This document shows, in pieces, positions 10,768 through 20,067 of a stretch of DNA of 64,000 bases. Source of the DNA: Hyphococcus sp. GTDB taxonomy: Bacteria; Pseudomonadota; Alphaproteobacteria; Caulobacterales; Parvularculaceae. The position numbers and the translations under genes are program-made. Positions within the stretch are counted from its first letter, which is position 1. Each line of letters starts with the position of its first letter. The notes below the pieces were generated by a model. The model was not told the origin of the DNA. It ran no database searches and was given only the letters and a program-made list of their open reading frames with translations. Location: assembly GCA_028289605.1 (NCBI GenBank), contig JANQON010000001.1:62001-126000 (forward strand), read 5' to 3'.

Positions 10768-11543
10768 TTTTCCGCCTGGGATACGCGTTTGTCGTCGCCC
10801 TCTTCGCTCAGGCTTTCGCGGCGGAGCCGGCGGAACCGAAGCGTTACACATATGAGATCGTGAACGCGTTTCCACACGACGAGACCGCCTTCACGCAAGG
10901 ATTATTTTTTCACGACGGCGCCCTGTTCGAAACAACCGGCCAATACGGCGAATCGCGCCTTCGCAAAGCCGCCCTCGAAACCGGCGAAACACTGAAGAAC
11001 TTTCCCTTGCCGGCGAGCGTGTTCGGCGAGGGCTCGACCCTTTGGGGCGACACCATCATCGTGCTGACCTGGCGCAACAAAACAGGCATCGTTTTCGACC
11101 ACGATACCTTTGCCCCCCAAAAAACCTTCTCTTATGAGGGGGAAGGCTGGGGCCTCACGCATGACGGCGTGCGGCTGATTATGAGCGACGGCAGCGCAAC
11201 CTTGCGCTTCCTCGACCCGGAAACGCTCGAAGAAAACGGACGGCTGGACGTCACCCTGCGCGGGTCCCCGCTGAAGAATTTAAATGAGCTTGAATGGGTG
11301 AATGGCGAGATATTCGCCAATGTCTGGCAATCCGACGCGATTGTCCGGATCGACCCAGAGAGCGGCGTCGTCACCGGCGTCATCGACATGCGTCATCTTC
11401 TCGATGAGGAGGAGATTACGCCGGGGCGCACGGATGTCCTGAACGGCATCGCCTATGATCCGGATGCGGACCGACTATTCGTAACGGGAAAATACTGGCC
11501 GAAGCTCTTTGAAGTCCGGCTTTCACCGGACGCAGCAGAGTAA
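10764..11543 (+). CDS. Glutaminyl-peptide cyclotransferase (plant/bacterial-type beta-propeller)
   Basis: A 259-residue secreted enzyme that cyclises N-terminal glutamine to pyroglutamate. It has a signal peptide (residues 1-20) and the five-bladed-propeller repeats typical of the family: FPHDETAFTQGLFF, LNELEWVNGEIFANVW, and LNGIAYDPDADRLFVTGKYWP near the C-terminus. The GTG start overlaps the previous stop by four bases (GTGA), so it is translationally coupled to the acyltransferase. Its presence at the end of a lipid operon is unexpected; nothing downstream in the operon. Confidence 0.88.
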   Translation: MIFRLGYAFVVALFAQAFAAEPAEPKRYTYEIVNAFPHDETAFTQGLFFHDGALFETTGQYGESRLRKAALETGETLKNFPLPASVFGEGSTLWGDTIIVLTWRNKTGIVFDHDTFAPQKTFSYEGEGWGLTHDGVRLIMSDGSATLRFLDPETLEENGRLDVTLRGSPLKNLNELEWVNGEIFANVWQSDAIVRIDPESGVVTGVIDMRHLLDEEEITPGRTDVLNGIAYDPDADRLFVTGKYWPKLFEVRLSPDAAE

Positions 11544-11569
11544 AGATCGTTCCTATTCCCATCTAGCCG

Positions 11570-13033
11570 CTAACGCAGGAACGGCTCGTCGAAACTTCTC
11601 AACTTGCGAGAGTGAAGCGTTCCCGCCTTGGCTTCTTCCCGCAACAGTTCGATGGCGCGAATCCCGATTTCCAGATGCTGACTGATGCGTTCTTGATAGA
11701 ACGCGTCCGCCATGCCCGGAAGTTTGATTTCGCCATGGAGCGGGCGGTCCGACACGCACAAGAGCGTCCCGTAAGGAACGCGATACCGATAACCATTGGC
11801 CGCGATCGTCGCCGATTCCATGTCGATCGCAATCGCGCGGGCCTGATTGAGCCGGACCGCGTTGCGCTCGAACCGCAGTTCCCAGTTGCGGTCGTCCGTC
11901 GTTACTACCGTTCCCGTGCGCAAGTGCTCCTTCAGTTTGGTTTCCGGGATGTCGCTGACGTTCTGAACGGCGTTTGTCAGCGCCAGTTGCACTTCCGCAA
12001 GCGTCGGCAGCGGCACTGACGGCGGCAAAACGTCGTCAAGCACATTGTCTTCGCGCAGATAAGCATGGGCGAGCACGTAGTCTCCGAGCCGTTGCGATCG
12101 GCGCAGTCCGCCGCAATGGCCGATCATCAGCCAGACTTGAGGACGCAGGACAGCGAGATGGTCGGTGATCGTTTTGGCGTTTGACGGGCCGACGCCGATA
12201 TTAACGAGGGTGACGCCCTGATGGCCTGGTTGAACCAAGTGGTAGGCGGGCATTTGCGGCAGTTTCGCGGGCGCCGACGGCGGCGGGGCGCCCTTTCGAG
12301 TAACGCGCCCGCCTGGTTCGATCAGCGCTTCGGCGCGGCCCGATTGCACTTCTCTTTTGGCGTATTCAATAAATTCGTCGACGTAGCGCTGGTAGTTTGT
12401 AAACAGAATGAAATCCTGAAAATGCTCCGGGTGCGTCGCGGTATAGTGCTGAATGCGGTGCAGAGAATAGTCGACGCGCTCAGCCGCAAAAAGCGAGAGC
12501 GGCAACGGGCCGGAACGCTTCAGGATAATTTGTCCGTCAACAATATCGTCATTTGTGGCGACAAGGTTGGGCGTATGAAAGTGATACTGAAGCTCGTTGC
12601 GGCGTTCTTGCGTTAGCTGCACCGTCGCGCTTTCAAGCCCGAAGGACAGCGGAATTGGCGTGTAGGAACGCCCTACAAATATCTCCGCATTGAAGCGGCC
12701 CATTATTCTGGCGAGCTGTTCTTTGAGATAGGGCCCAAACAGCGCCGGCTGCGTGATCGTCGCGCCATGAATGCTCGTCGCCGCGACGCGACCCAGCGCC
12801 AGCGCCGAGGTCTGGGGCGCGCTTTCCGCGGGAACCCGGGCGCACAGATAGGGATAAACGGGCGCATCAGCCGGATCGGGCGCCGCTTCGCCCGCCATAT
12901 ACCGCGCAAATTGATCCTGAAGGGCGATGATCGCTTCATCGTAGAGGGCCGACAATCGCGCAACAGCAAGATCAGGCGATTCACAGGCCGCCAGGTCGCT
13001 GGCGGGAGAATCGATCGGCGGCGGAGACGTCAT
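11570..13033 (-). CDS. amn: AMP nucleosidase
   Basis: A 487-residue cytosolic enzyme hydrolysing AMP to adenine and ribose-5-phosphate. The N-terminal regulatory half is family-typical (residues 1-about 250) and the C-terminal half is a nucleoside-phosphorylase-like catalytic domain with GHCGGLR around the phosphate site, TTDDRNWE, and AIDMESATIAANGYRYRVPYG, the purine/ribose-binding Met-Glu-Ser motif. Full length. Divided from its converging neighbour by only 26 bases with no obvious terminator. Links to purine salvage; an adenosine kinase-like gene lies far off at 50.8 kb. Confidence 0.95.
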   Translation of the reverse strand: MTSPPPIDSPASDLAACESPDLAVARLSALYDEAIIALQDQFARYMAGEAAPDPADAPVYPYLCARVPAESAPQTSALALGRVAATSIHGATITQPALFGPYLKEQLARIMGRFNAEIFVGRSYTPIPLSFGLESATVQLTQERRNELQYHFHTPNLVATNDDIVDGQIILKRSGPLPLSLFAAERVDYSLHRIQHYTATHPEHFQDFILFTNYQRYVDEFIEYAKREVQSGRAEALIEPGGRVTRKGAPPPSAPAKLPQMPAYHLVQPGHQGVTLVNIGVGPSNAKTITDHLAVLRPQVWLMIGHCGGLRRSQRLGDYVLAHAYLREDNVLDDVLPPSVPLPTLAEVQLALTNAVQNVSDIPETKLKEHLRTGTVVTTDDRNWELRFERNAVRLNQARAIAIDMESATIAANGYRYRVPYGTLLCVSDRPLHGEIKLPGMADAFYQERISQHLEIGIRAIELLREEAKAGTLHSRKLRSFDEPFLR

Positions 13034-13102
13034 AAGCCTTGGTCCTTCCGTTTTCGGAAGAGGCTTACACCTTTTTGGGGGCGCGACGCCAGAATAGCCG
13101 TC

Positions 13103-13324
13103 TTAAGACAGCTTTGAGAGTTCTTCGTCGCTCAACGATCGCGCCTCATCGATCAGCATAATGGGAACGCCGTCGCGGATCGGAAACGCGAGCCCCGCCT
13201 TTTTGCTGAGCAGTTCGCCTTTTTCCCGATCATAGGCGAGCGGTCCGCGGGTTTGCGGACACACAAGAATATCGAGCAGCTTGGGATCGATTTCACCGGA
13301 ACCGGATGTCTCAAGATCTGACAC
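13103..13324 (-). CDS. Trm112 family protein
   Basis: A 73-residue protein of the Trm112 (UPF0434) family. It has [20 protein letters not shown] and [16 protein letters not shown], the usual two signatures. Only one of the zinc-ligand cysteines is present (CPQT, then no second CPxC), as in many bacterial members. Bacterial members are small partners of methyltransferases or unknown; E. coli YcaR is the best-known homologue. It follows the Lon-N-domain gene by 12 bases in the same direction, a common alphaproteobacterial pairing. Confidence 0.9.
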   Translation of the reverse strand: MSDLETSGSGEIDPKLLDILVCPQTRGPLAYDREKGELLSKKAGLAFPIRDGVPIMLIDEARSLSDEELSKLS

Positions 13325-13336
13325 GAGACCGCCTTT

Positions 13337-14002
13337 CTATTGAACCGACTGCCCGCCCCGCGGCTCATCGCCGCCGGACATTTCCATCAACGCCATGAGG
13401 CACTCCGCCTGTTCAGCCACTGTCGGCGCTTCCAAAAGCGCTTGCTTTTCATTCGGCGCAAAAGGGCAGCCCATGGCGAGGGACACCACCAACGCGTCAA
13501 CGGGCGCCTCCGCCGCAGCGTCCCAATCCGCCTTTAGTCCTTCAGCATCAAGATAATCGCGCATGACTTCGAGCAACAACTCGCGGTCAACCTCGTCAGC
13601 GGTATCATCGGACCGCGAATCCACCTCGAATGCGGACCAGTCCGCTTTCGCGATGCGATATGGCGTGTCCTTTGTTAATTCCGCAGCCATCCGAAACCGC
13701 CGCACGCCCGTCAGCGTAATGAGATAGCGCCCGTCGCCGGTTTCAGCGAACGAGGTTATGCGTCCGGCGCAACCAACATCGTAGAGCATCGGCCCGGCGT
13801 CGTTTCCCTCTCCGTCGCGCGGTTGAATCATGCCGATCGTACGCGCGCCCGCGAGCGCATCGTCGACCATTCTAAGATAGCGCGGTTCGAAAATATTAAG
13901 CGGCAGTTGCGCGCCAGGCATCAACAGCGCGCCTTCGAGCGGAAATATCGGGATCGCGTCAGGCAGTTGCGATTGAAATCGCGGTTTGGGCTCAACAATC
14001 AT
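13337..14002 (-). CDS. Lon protease substrate-binding domain protein
   Basis: A 221-residue protein consisting only of the LON N-terminal (PUA-like plus helical bundle) domain, with IPIFPLEGALLMPGAQLPLNIFEPRYLRMV split over residues 18-47 (key: FPL..LLMPG..LPLNIFEPRYL). It lacks the AAA+ and protease domains, so it is the free-standing member common in Alphaproteobacteria. Ordered directly between the CnoX-like and Trm112 genes, so the three are probably one transcription unit. Biochemical role unproven; presumed protein binding. Confidence 0.92.
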   Translation of the reverse strand: MIVEPKPRFQSQLPDAIPIFPLEGALLMPGAQLPLNIFEPRYLRMVDDALAGARTIGMIQPRDGEGNDAGPMLYDVGCAGRITSFAETGDGRYLITLTGVRRFRMAAELTKDTPYRIAKADWSAFEVDSRSDDTADEVDRELLLEVMRDYLDAEGLKADWDAAAEAPVDALVVSLAMGCPFAPNEKQALLEAPTVAEQAECLMALMEMSGGDEPRGGQSVQ

Positions 14003-14025
14003 TCGGCAGCGTAAATCTCAACGGT

Positions 14026-14934
14026 TCAAGAAAAAAGGATGGACGACAAGCGCCGACGCCCGCGCAAGGTCGCCGGATGCGCCGGGCCCAGAGCTTCGAA
14101 GACGGTCAGCAGTTTTTTTCGGGCCGCTTCTTCATTCCATTCGCGGTCCTTTTCAACAATGGCGAGAAGCTCCCCCACCGCCTCCTCCATGGCGCCGGAT
14201 CCCAACAGGCCGGCGGCAAGATCGAACCGCGCCTGGAGGTTGTCCGGCGATGCGTCGGCCGCCGCGCGCAATGCGGCGACGTCGCCCGCGCCTTCGCCGG
14301 CGAGTTCAATCGCCGCCTTGACGCCGGCGAGGATCGGATCGTCTTTCTTGTCCTCGGGAACGAGGTCCAGCGTCTGGCGCGCTTTTTCAGAATCTCCGGC
14401 CGCCAAATGACAGCGCACCAGACCGGCAAGCGCGCGAATGTTTTGGGGATCAGCCTGCGCCACCTGCCCGAAGAGTTGCGCCGCAGCGGCGAGATCGCCT
14501 TCATCGAGGGCGGCTTCGCCGGCGCTCAGATAGTCTTCCGTGGGGTCGGTTTGCGCACCGCCGGCGGAGGCGACAAGGCGGTCGATGAACGTCTTGATTT
14601 CACTTTCCGGAAGCGCGCCCTGAAAACCGTCTACCGGACGCCCCTGAAAGAATGCGTACACCGTCGGAATCGACTGGATGCGCAGCTGCGAAGCGAGCAT
14701 CTGATTTTTGTCGATGTCGATTTTGACGAGCCGAACTTTGCCGCCCGCGGCCATGACCGCGCGCTCCAGGACAGGGCCCAGCTGCTTGCAGGGACCGCAC
14801 CAGTCCGCCCAAAAATCGACGATGACCGGCGCGTCCATGGAGGCCTTGATGACGTCTTCCTCGAAGGTCTCAACGCTGGCGTCCTTGATGAGATCGGCGG
14901 GTGGGGACGCGTCGCCGCCAATAATCGTCTCCAT
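14026..14934 (-). CDS. cnoX: CnoX/YbbN-like thioredoxin-TPR co-chaperone
   Basis: A 302-residue protein: thioredoxin fold at about residues 20-125 with active-site W45-C-G-P-C49, then TPR-like helical repeats (residues 135-290). Architecture matches CnoX (YbbN), which protects unfolded proteins from oxidative aggregation and hands them to GroEL or DnaK. Unlike E. coli CnoX, which has lost the first cysteine, this one keeps an intact CxxC and should be redox active. Start ATG at 14934 preceded by an AAGGAGGCG site. Head of a run with the Lon-N and Trm112 genes. Confidence 0.93.
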   Translation of the reverse strand: METIIGGDASPPADLIKDASVETFEEDVIKASMDAPVIVDFWADWCGPCKQLGPVLERAVMAAGGKVRLVKIDIDKNQMLASQLRIQSIPTVYAFFQGRPVDGFQGALPESEIKTFIDRLVASAGGAQTDPTEDYLSAGEAALDEGDLAAAAQLFGQVAQADPQNIRALAGLVRCHLAAGDSEKARQTLDLVPEDKKDDPILAGVKAAIELAGEGAGDVAALRAAADASPDNLQARFDLAAGLLGSGAMEEAVGELLAIVEKDREWNEEAARKKLLTVFEALGPAHPATLRGRRRLSSILFS

Positions 14935-15009
14935 GTCGCTAGCGCCTCCTTGGGGTTCGGTTCGGACCGTTGACCATTAGATGAGGGTCAAGACCGGCAA
15001 ACGCAAGCG

Positions 15010-15561
15010 TTAGGCCGTCAGCGGGGCGGCAAGATCGCGGATATCCGGCTCAAAACCGCAGGATTCCACAAACCGCAGGAGATCGCCGGGAGAAATCGCC
15101 GTGGACGCTGTGTTCTCCAAGGGATGAAACCAGACCGGGTCTTCTTCCAGCAGGGCTTTGTCCAGGATCACCCGGGAAAGACTCTGCGCGGCCTTGTTGA
15201 TCAGCGCGAATGGCGTGACCGCGCCGGGTATAACCCCCATCGTCGCCGTCATCAGGTCAGGCTTGCCGAAGGACAGCCGACCCTTTGCGCCGATCGCCTT
15301 GCCGAGTCCCACCAGGTCGACGCGGGTTTCAGCGTTCGCGACGGCAAGCGACAGAACCCCCTTTTTGTCCTTCAGGAAGAGGTTCTTTGAGTGCCCCCCC
15401 GGCATCTCCGCTTTGAAGGCGCGGCCCTCATCAACCGTAAAGAACGCCGGATGCTCAACCGTGCGATGGGCGATCCCCAAAGCCTCGAACCGGAGGAAAA
15501 GATCGTTGCGGGAGGCGGCGCCGGAAGGCAAAGACGGCGGCGCTGTCGGGTCTTCATGCAT
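15010..15561 (-). CDS. proX: Prolyl-tRNA editing protein ProX (YbaK/aaRS-associated domain)
   Basis: A 183-residue single-domain trans-editing deacylase of the INS superfamily. Signatures are TVEHPAFFTVDEG, the catalytic Lys/His region GGHSKNLFLKDKKG, and GVIPGAVTPFALIN with the GxxP turn. Free-standing ProXp-ala removes mischarged alanine from tRNA-Pro. Full length, cytosolic. Alone in its transcription unit, with tRNA-Gly encoded about 100 bases upstream on the opposite strand. Confidence 0.9.
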   Translation of the reverse strand: MHEDPTAPPSLPSGAASRNDLFLRFEALGIAHRTVEHPAFFTVDEGRAFKAEMPGGHSKNLFLKDKKGVLSLAVANAETRVDLVGLGKAIGAKGRLSFGKPDLMTATMGVIPGAVTPFALINKAAQSLSRVILDKALLEEDPVWFHPLENTASTAISPGDLLRFVESCGFEPDIRDLAAPLTA

Positions 15562-15659
15562 AGGCCGGGGATCCGTTGCTTTCTTGCTTGCATTGGCGAT
15601 CCCGCTCGTGCATATAGCGCCCCCTGCCGGGCGGCAATGCTCGGTTTTAACGTCAGTGA

Positions 15660-15734
15660 GCGGGCGTAGCTCAGGGGTAGAGCATCACCTTGCCAAGGTG
15701 AGGGTCGTGCGTTCGAATCGCATCGCCCGCTCCA
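15660..15734 (+). tRNA. tRNA-Gly (anticodon GCC)
   Basis: Full cloverleaf read by hand: acceptor GCGGGCG pairs with CGCCCGC, D arm GCTC/GAGC, anticodon stem TCACC/GGTGA with loop TTGCCAA (anticodon GCC), T arm GTGCG-TTCGAAT-CGCAT, discriminator T, and an encoded CCA end. Confidence 0.97.
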
Positions 15735-15886
15735 ATTTCCTTCAAAAGCGAGCAGCATAGCGTCTCAGGACGGCGTTCGAGCGCCCGCAGATCGGAACAA
15801 TTCGCCTTGAACCGGGGGCGCAAGGGCGTAGAAACAAATGCAGGCGCTGTATTTGCCGCCGCGCCGAGCCTTCTTTAGGGACGGGA

Positions 15887-16966
15887 ATGATGAGAATTCT
15901 CAAAGTGATCAGCCGCTGCAAGGGATCGACGTTGCCCGTTTTGGCCACCCTGCTCGCCGCCTGCGGCCAGGCGGAGACCACCGATCCGGAACCGGCGCCG
16001 CGCCCGGTAAAGCTTCACGTCGTTGAGGACTTTTCCGACCAGTTTTCGACCTCTTTTCCCGCAGTGATGGAGGCGTCCCGCTCAGCCCAACTCGCGTTCC
16101 AGGTGGGCGGCCTGTTGCAGGAACTGCCCGTGACGGAAAGCCAGGAAGTCGCCGAAGGCGAGCTCATCGCTAAACTTGACCAGCGGGACTTCCAAAACCA
16201 ATACAACTCGGCCAAGGCGCAATACGACAACGCCGTATCGGAGTATCAGCGCGCGCGCCGGCTTGCGGAACAGAACGCCATTTCCCAGAGCGTTCTCGAA
16301 CAGCGCCTCTCTCAGCGCGACATTACGAAAGCGCAGCTGGACACGGCCAAGAAAGCGCTCGACGACACCGAACTGAGAGCGCCCTATGACGGGTTCGTCG
16401 CCGAAGTCATGGTGGAGAATTTTCAGAATGTCAGTCCGCAGCAAGCCATTGTGGCGTTTCAGAGCGGCGGCGACATAGAGGCGGTCATCAACGTGCCCGC
16501 GCGCCTGATCGCCTACGTTCCTCAGCTTGAGCCCGTGGAGCCGGTTGTGACGCTCGATGTGGCGCCCGAATTGAGAATCCCCGCGGCGTTTAAAGAGGCG
16601 ACCGGCCAGGCCGACCCGACAACCCAGACATATCGCGTCCATTTCACGTTCTCGCCGCCGGAGGATTTCCTCATCCTGCCGGGAATGACCGGCTCGGTAG
16701 CCACCACGTTTCTGTATTCCGGCGACCGTTTCGACGGCGGCGTTTCTATTCCGTTGAGCGCTATCCTCGTCAGCGGCGATGAAAAATATGTGTGGGTTAT
16801 CGATCAGGAAACAATGAAAGCTGAAAAGCGCCAGGTCACGTTGGCCGAAGAACAGATCGGCGAAACGGCGACCATCATGACCGGCCTGACGAGCGGGGAA
16901 GTCATCGCCGGCGCGGGCGCGTCCTACCTGCATGACGGCATGACTGTTCGCGAGTGGACGAACTGA
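15887..16966 (+). CDS. RND efflux periplasmic adaptor lipoprotein
   Basis: A 359-residue membrane-fusion protein. Signal with lipobox LLAACGQ (acylated Cys27), lipoyl/barrel-sandwich hybrid halves around residues 60-95 and 155-180, a coiled-coil hairpin between them (residues about 95-150), then beta-barrel and membrane-proximal domains. First gene of an adaptor/pump/outer-membrane triplet with 23- and 12-base gaps. Substrate unknown; sequence style (PVTESQEVAEGELIAKLD) resembles multidrug-type adaptors of the HAE1 group. No adjacent regulator gene is seen. Confidence 0.93.
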   Translation: MMRILKVISRCKGSTLPVLATLLAACGQAETTDPEPAPRPVKLHVVEDFSDQFSTSFPAVMEASRSAQLAFQVGGLLQELPVTESQEVAEGELIAKLDQRDFQNQYNSAKAQYDNAVSEYQRARRLAEQNAISQSVLEQRLSQRDITKAQLDTAKKALDDTELRAPYDGFVAEVMVENFQNVSPQQAIVAFQSGGDIEAVINVPARLIAYVPQLEPVEPVVTLDVAPELRIPAAFKEATGQADPTTQTYRVHFTFSPPEDFLILPGMTGSVATTFLYSGDRFDGGVSIPLSAILVSGDEKYVWVIDQETMKAEKRQVTLAEEQIGETATIMTGLTSGEVIAGAGASYLHDGMTVREWTN

Positions 16967-16989
16967 AACGGAAGGCGGGCTAGGGGCGC

Positions 16990-19900
16990 ATGAATCCGGC
17001 TGAATTCGCGATCAACAACCGGTTGATCAGCGTCATCGTTATACTCTTCGCCCTCTTCGGCGGGCTCTCCGCCTATCAAAATATGCCGCGGTTTGAGGAT
17101 CCGGAATTTACGATCCGCACCGCGCAAATATTCACTCAGTATCCCGGCGCAACGCCTGAAGAGGTGGCCAATGAAGTCGCCGAGCCGCTGGAAACCGCCC
17201 TGCAGGAAATGCAGGAAGTTGAAGAGATCCGGTCCGTCTCCAAACATGGGCTGTCCGAAATCAGCGTCGACATCAAGTATGAGTTCTCCCAGTCCAAAGG
17301 GGACTTGCAGCTGATTTGGACAAAGCTGCGGAACAAAGTGAATGACGCGCAAAGCGCATTGCCGCCGGGGGCGGGCCCCTCCCGCGTGATTGACGACTTC
17401 GGCGACGTATACGGATTTTACTACGCAATCACCGGCGAGGGGTACACCGCCGACGACCTGCTTGAATATGCAAGAGAGCTGCGCACCAGCCTGCTGCAGG
17501 TCGAAGGCGTCGGCAAAATCAGTTTCGCGGGCGACCAAACGGAAGTCATCTATATCGAAGTGACCCGCGAGCGGGCCGCCGCCCTTGGGGTCTCTATCGC
17601 CAATCTCTACGACACGCTTGCAACGCAAAACGCCGTTTCCGCGGCGGGCAGCGTAACCATCGGCGACGAACGCATCACCATAACGCCGACCGGCGACATC
17701 GACTCGGTGGCCGCCATCGAAAACCTACTCATCCCGACGGCCAGCGCCGGCGATCTCACCTATGTGCGAGACATCGCGACCGTTACGCGCGGATATGAGA
17801 CGCCGCCGTCGATGCTGATCCGCTACAACGGCGAGCCGGCGCTCGCCATGGGCGTTTCGACCATAACCGGCGCGAATGTTGTCAAAGTCGGCGCCGCGCT
17901 AGACGAGAAGCTTGCGGAAACGGAGACGCTGCGGCCGCTCGGCATCGAACTGCACGAGTTCTATCACCAGGGAAGAATCGTCAACGCTTCGGTGCAGGAC
18001 TTTGCGCTGACGGTGGCGCTTGCGCTCGCCATCGTCATTGGCACGCTGCTCATCTTCATGGGGCTTCAGTCGGGGCTTGTCATCGGCGTGGTGCTGCTGC
18101 TGACGATCGCTGCAACGCTGACCACCATGCAAGCCGCTGGTATTCCGCTGCACCGCATATCCCTTGGCGCACTGATCATTGCGCTGGGCATGCTCGTCGA
18201 CAACGCCATCGTCGTCACCGAAGGCATACTGGTCGGCGTTCAGCGCGGGAGAAAAAAACTGGATGTTGCAAAAGAAGTCGTAAGCAACACCAAATGGCCG
18301 CTGCTCGGCGGAACCCTGGTCGGCATTATCGCTTTTGCGCCGGTGGGTTTTGCACCAGGCGACACCGCGGAATTCACCGGCGATCTTTTCTGGGTGATTC
18401 TGATTTCGCTGCTCTTCAGCTGGGTGTTTGCCCTCACCTTGACGCCGCTTTTTTGCTTCCTGCTGTTTCGGGAAAAGGAGGGGTCTGACGAAATAACCGA
18501 GCCCAAAGAAGGGCGATTTATGAAGGCGTATAAGGGGTTTATCACCCGCGCCCTCAAATTTCGCTGGGTCGTTACCGGCGGCGCCGTTGCGGTTTTCGTC
18601 ACCGCCGTTTGGGGATTTCAGTTCGTCCGCCCGGGCTTTTTTCCCGCTTCGACCACGCCGCAGGTCGTTGTCGATTACTGGTTGCCGGAAGGGACGGACA
18701 TAGAGCGGACCCGCCGGGACATGATCGCGCTGGAAGACTATATCGGCGGGCTCGAGGGCGTGACAGACGTGCAGACACTGATCGGCGGCGGCACCTTGCG
18801 GTACATGCTGATATACGCGTTTGAATCTCAAAATTCTGCTTACGGACAGATTATCGCGCGCGTTGACGACTATTCGCGCGTAGAAGCCCTGATCCCGCAA
18901 ATACAAGCATATATCGACAACGGGCCGCCGGACGCCCAAGGCAAGACCTGGCGATTCATCATGGGGCCCGGCGGCGGCGCTTCCAAAATTGAAGCGACGT
19001 TCCGCGGCCCCGACCCGGCCGTGCTGAGACAACTTGCCGACGAGGCCAAGGCGATCATGGCGGCGGATGGGCGCGCGCTTTCCGTCAAGGACAATTGGCG
19101 TCAGCCGGTCGCCGTCATCGAGCCGGTTTACAACGACAACAAGGGCCGACGCCTTGGGATTTCAAGAGAAGATCTCGCCAACGCGTTGGAGACGAACTTC
19201 ACCGGGCGGACCGTCGGCGTTTATCGCGAGGGCGATAATCTGATCCCGATTGTCTCGCGGGCGCCGGAAAGCGAGCGCATTCGCCTGGAAAATGTCTGGG
19301 AGGTTCAGGTCCTGTCGGGGACGACCGGCCGCGTTGTTCCTTTGGCGCAGGTCACTGACGGCGTTCGCACCGTCTGGCGCAACGGCCAGATTAGACGCGA
19401 AGATCGTGTATGGACAATCAAGGCGCAGAGCGATCCGTATCCAGACGAATTGGCGTCTTCGCTGTTTGCGCGCGTTAGAGGCGCCATCGAAGCGATTGAC
19501 CTTCCGGAAGGATACTCTTTGCGCTGGGACGGCGAGTACGGCAATTCAACAGAGGCCAATCAAGACCTCGCCACCACGATTCCGTTCGGCGTCCTCGCCA
19601 TGGTGCTGGTCGTCGTGATCCTGTTTAACTCTCTACGCCACCCGCTGGTTATCTGGCTGGTCGTTCCGCTGGCGGTGATCGGCGTTTCCATCGGCCTCGT
19701 CATTACGCGCACGCCGCTGGAATTCATGGGCATTCTCGGCGTCCTGTCCCTTTCCGGACTTCTTATCAAGAACGCGATCGTGCTCGTGGATCAGATGAAC
19801 CTCGAAATCCGCTCGGGAAAACCGCGCCATGACGCAGTTGTCGATTCGGCTGCGAGCCGCGTCAGGCCGGTGATGATGGGATCGATGACGACGGTTCTCG

Positions 19901-20055
19901 GCGTTCTGCCTCTTTTTGGCGACGCTTTTTTTCGGTCCATGGCGGTCGTGCTGGTCTTCGGTCTCAGCTTCGCAACCTTACTCACGCTTGTTATAGTGCC
20001 CGTGCTATTTGCAATTGTTTTCCGGGTGCGCCCCGACGAAACGGCGCGCGCCTAA
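16990..20055 (+). CDS. RND-family efflux pump inner-membrane transporter
   Basis: A 1021-residue, 12-TM resistance-nodulation-division transporter. The proton-relay region in TM4 has LGMLVDNAIVVTEG (paired Asp region VDNAIVV), and TM10 has the matching Lys segment LSGLLIKNAIVLVDQMN. Two large periplasmic loops lie at about residues 35-330 and 560-860. Family: HAE1-like, using proton motive force to export drugs or other amphiphiles through the adjacent outer-membrane factor. Start MNPAEFAINNRLISVIV is the conserved cytoplasmic N-helix plus TM1. Substrate unknown. Confidence 0.96.
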   Translation: MNPAEFAINNRLISVIVILFALFGGLSAYQNMPRFEDPEFTIRTAQIFTQYPGATPEEVANEVAEPLETALQEMQEVEEIRSVSKHGLSEISVDIKYEFSQSKGDLQLIWTKLRNKVNDAQSALPPGAGPSRVIDDFGDVYGFYYAITGEGYTADDLLEYARELRTSLLQVEGVGKISFAGDQTEVIYIEVTRERAAALGVSIANLYDTLATQNAVSAAGSVTIGDERITITPTGDIDSVAAIENLLIPTASAGDLTYVRDIATVTRGYETPPSMLIRYNGEPALAMGVSTITGANVVKVGAALDEKLAETETLRPLGIELHEFYHQGRIVNASVQDFALTVALALAIVIGTLLIFMGLQSGLVIGVVLLLTIAATLTTMQAAGIPLHRISLGALIIALGMLVDNAIVVTEGILVGVQRGRKKLDVAKEVVSNTKWPLLGGTLVGIIAFAPVGFAPGDTAEFTGDLFWVILISLLFSWVFALTLTPLFCFLLFREKEGSDEITEPKEGRFMKAYKGFITRALKFRWVVTGGAVAVFVTAVWGFQFVRPGFFPASTTPQVVVDYWLPEGTDIERTRRDMIALEDYIGGLEGVTDVQTLIGGGTLRYMLIYAFESQNSAYGQIIARVDDYSRVEALIPQIQAYIDNGPPDAQGKTWRFIMGPGGGASKIEATFRGPDPAVLRQLADEAKAIMAADGRALSVKDNWRQPVAVIEPVYNDNKGRRLGISREDLANALETNFTGRTVGVYREGDNLIPIVSRAPESERIRLENVWEVQVLSGTTGRVVPLAQVTDGVRTVWRNGQIRREDRVWTIKAQSDPYPDELASSLFARVRGAIEAIDLPEGYSLRWDGEYGNSTEANQDLATTIPFGVLAMVLVVVILFNSLRHPLVIWLVVPLAVIGVSIGLVITRTPLEFMGILGVLSLSGLLIKNAIVLVDQMNLEIRSGKPRHDAVVDSAASRVRPVMMGSMTTVLGVLPLFGDAFFRSMAVVLVFGLSFATLLTLVIVPVLFAIVFRVRPDETARA

Positions 20056-20067
20056 CAGGGGGCTGCC

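Noticed and set aside
15660-15734. tRNA-Gly as an integration site for the RND genes
   Set aside because: No integrase and no repeated tRNA 3' end seen downstream.
15158-15760. 200-codon plus-strand open frame across proX and the tRNA
   Set aside because: Antisense to proX and runs through tRNA-Gly; composition is that of a shadow frame.
16082-16933. 283-codon minus-strand open frame under the efflux adaptor
   Set aside because: Fully antisense to a clear adaptor gene; Arg/His/Gly-rich shadow translation.
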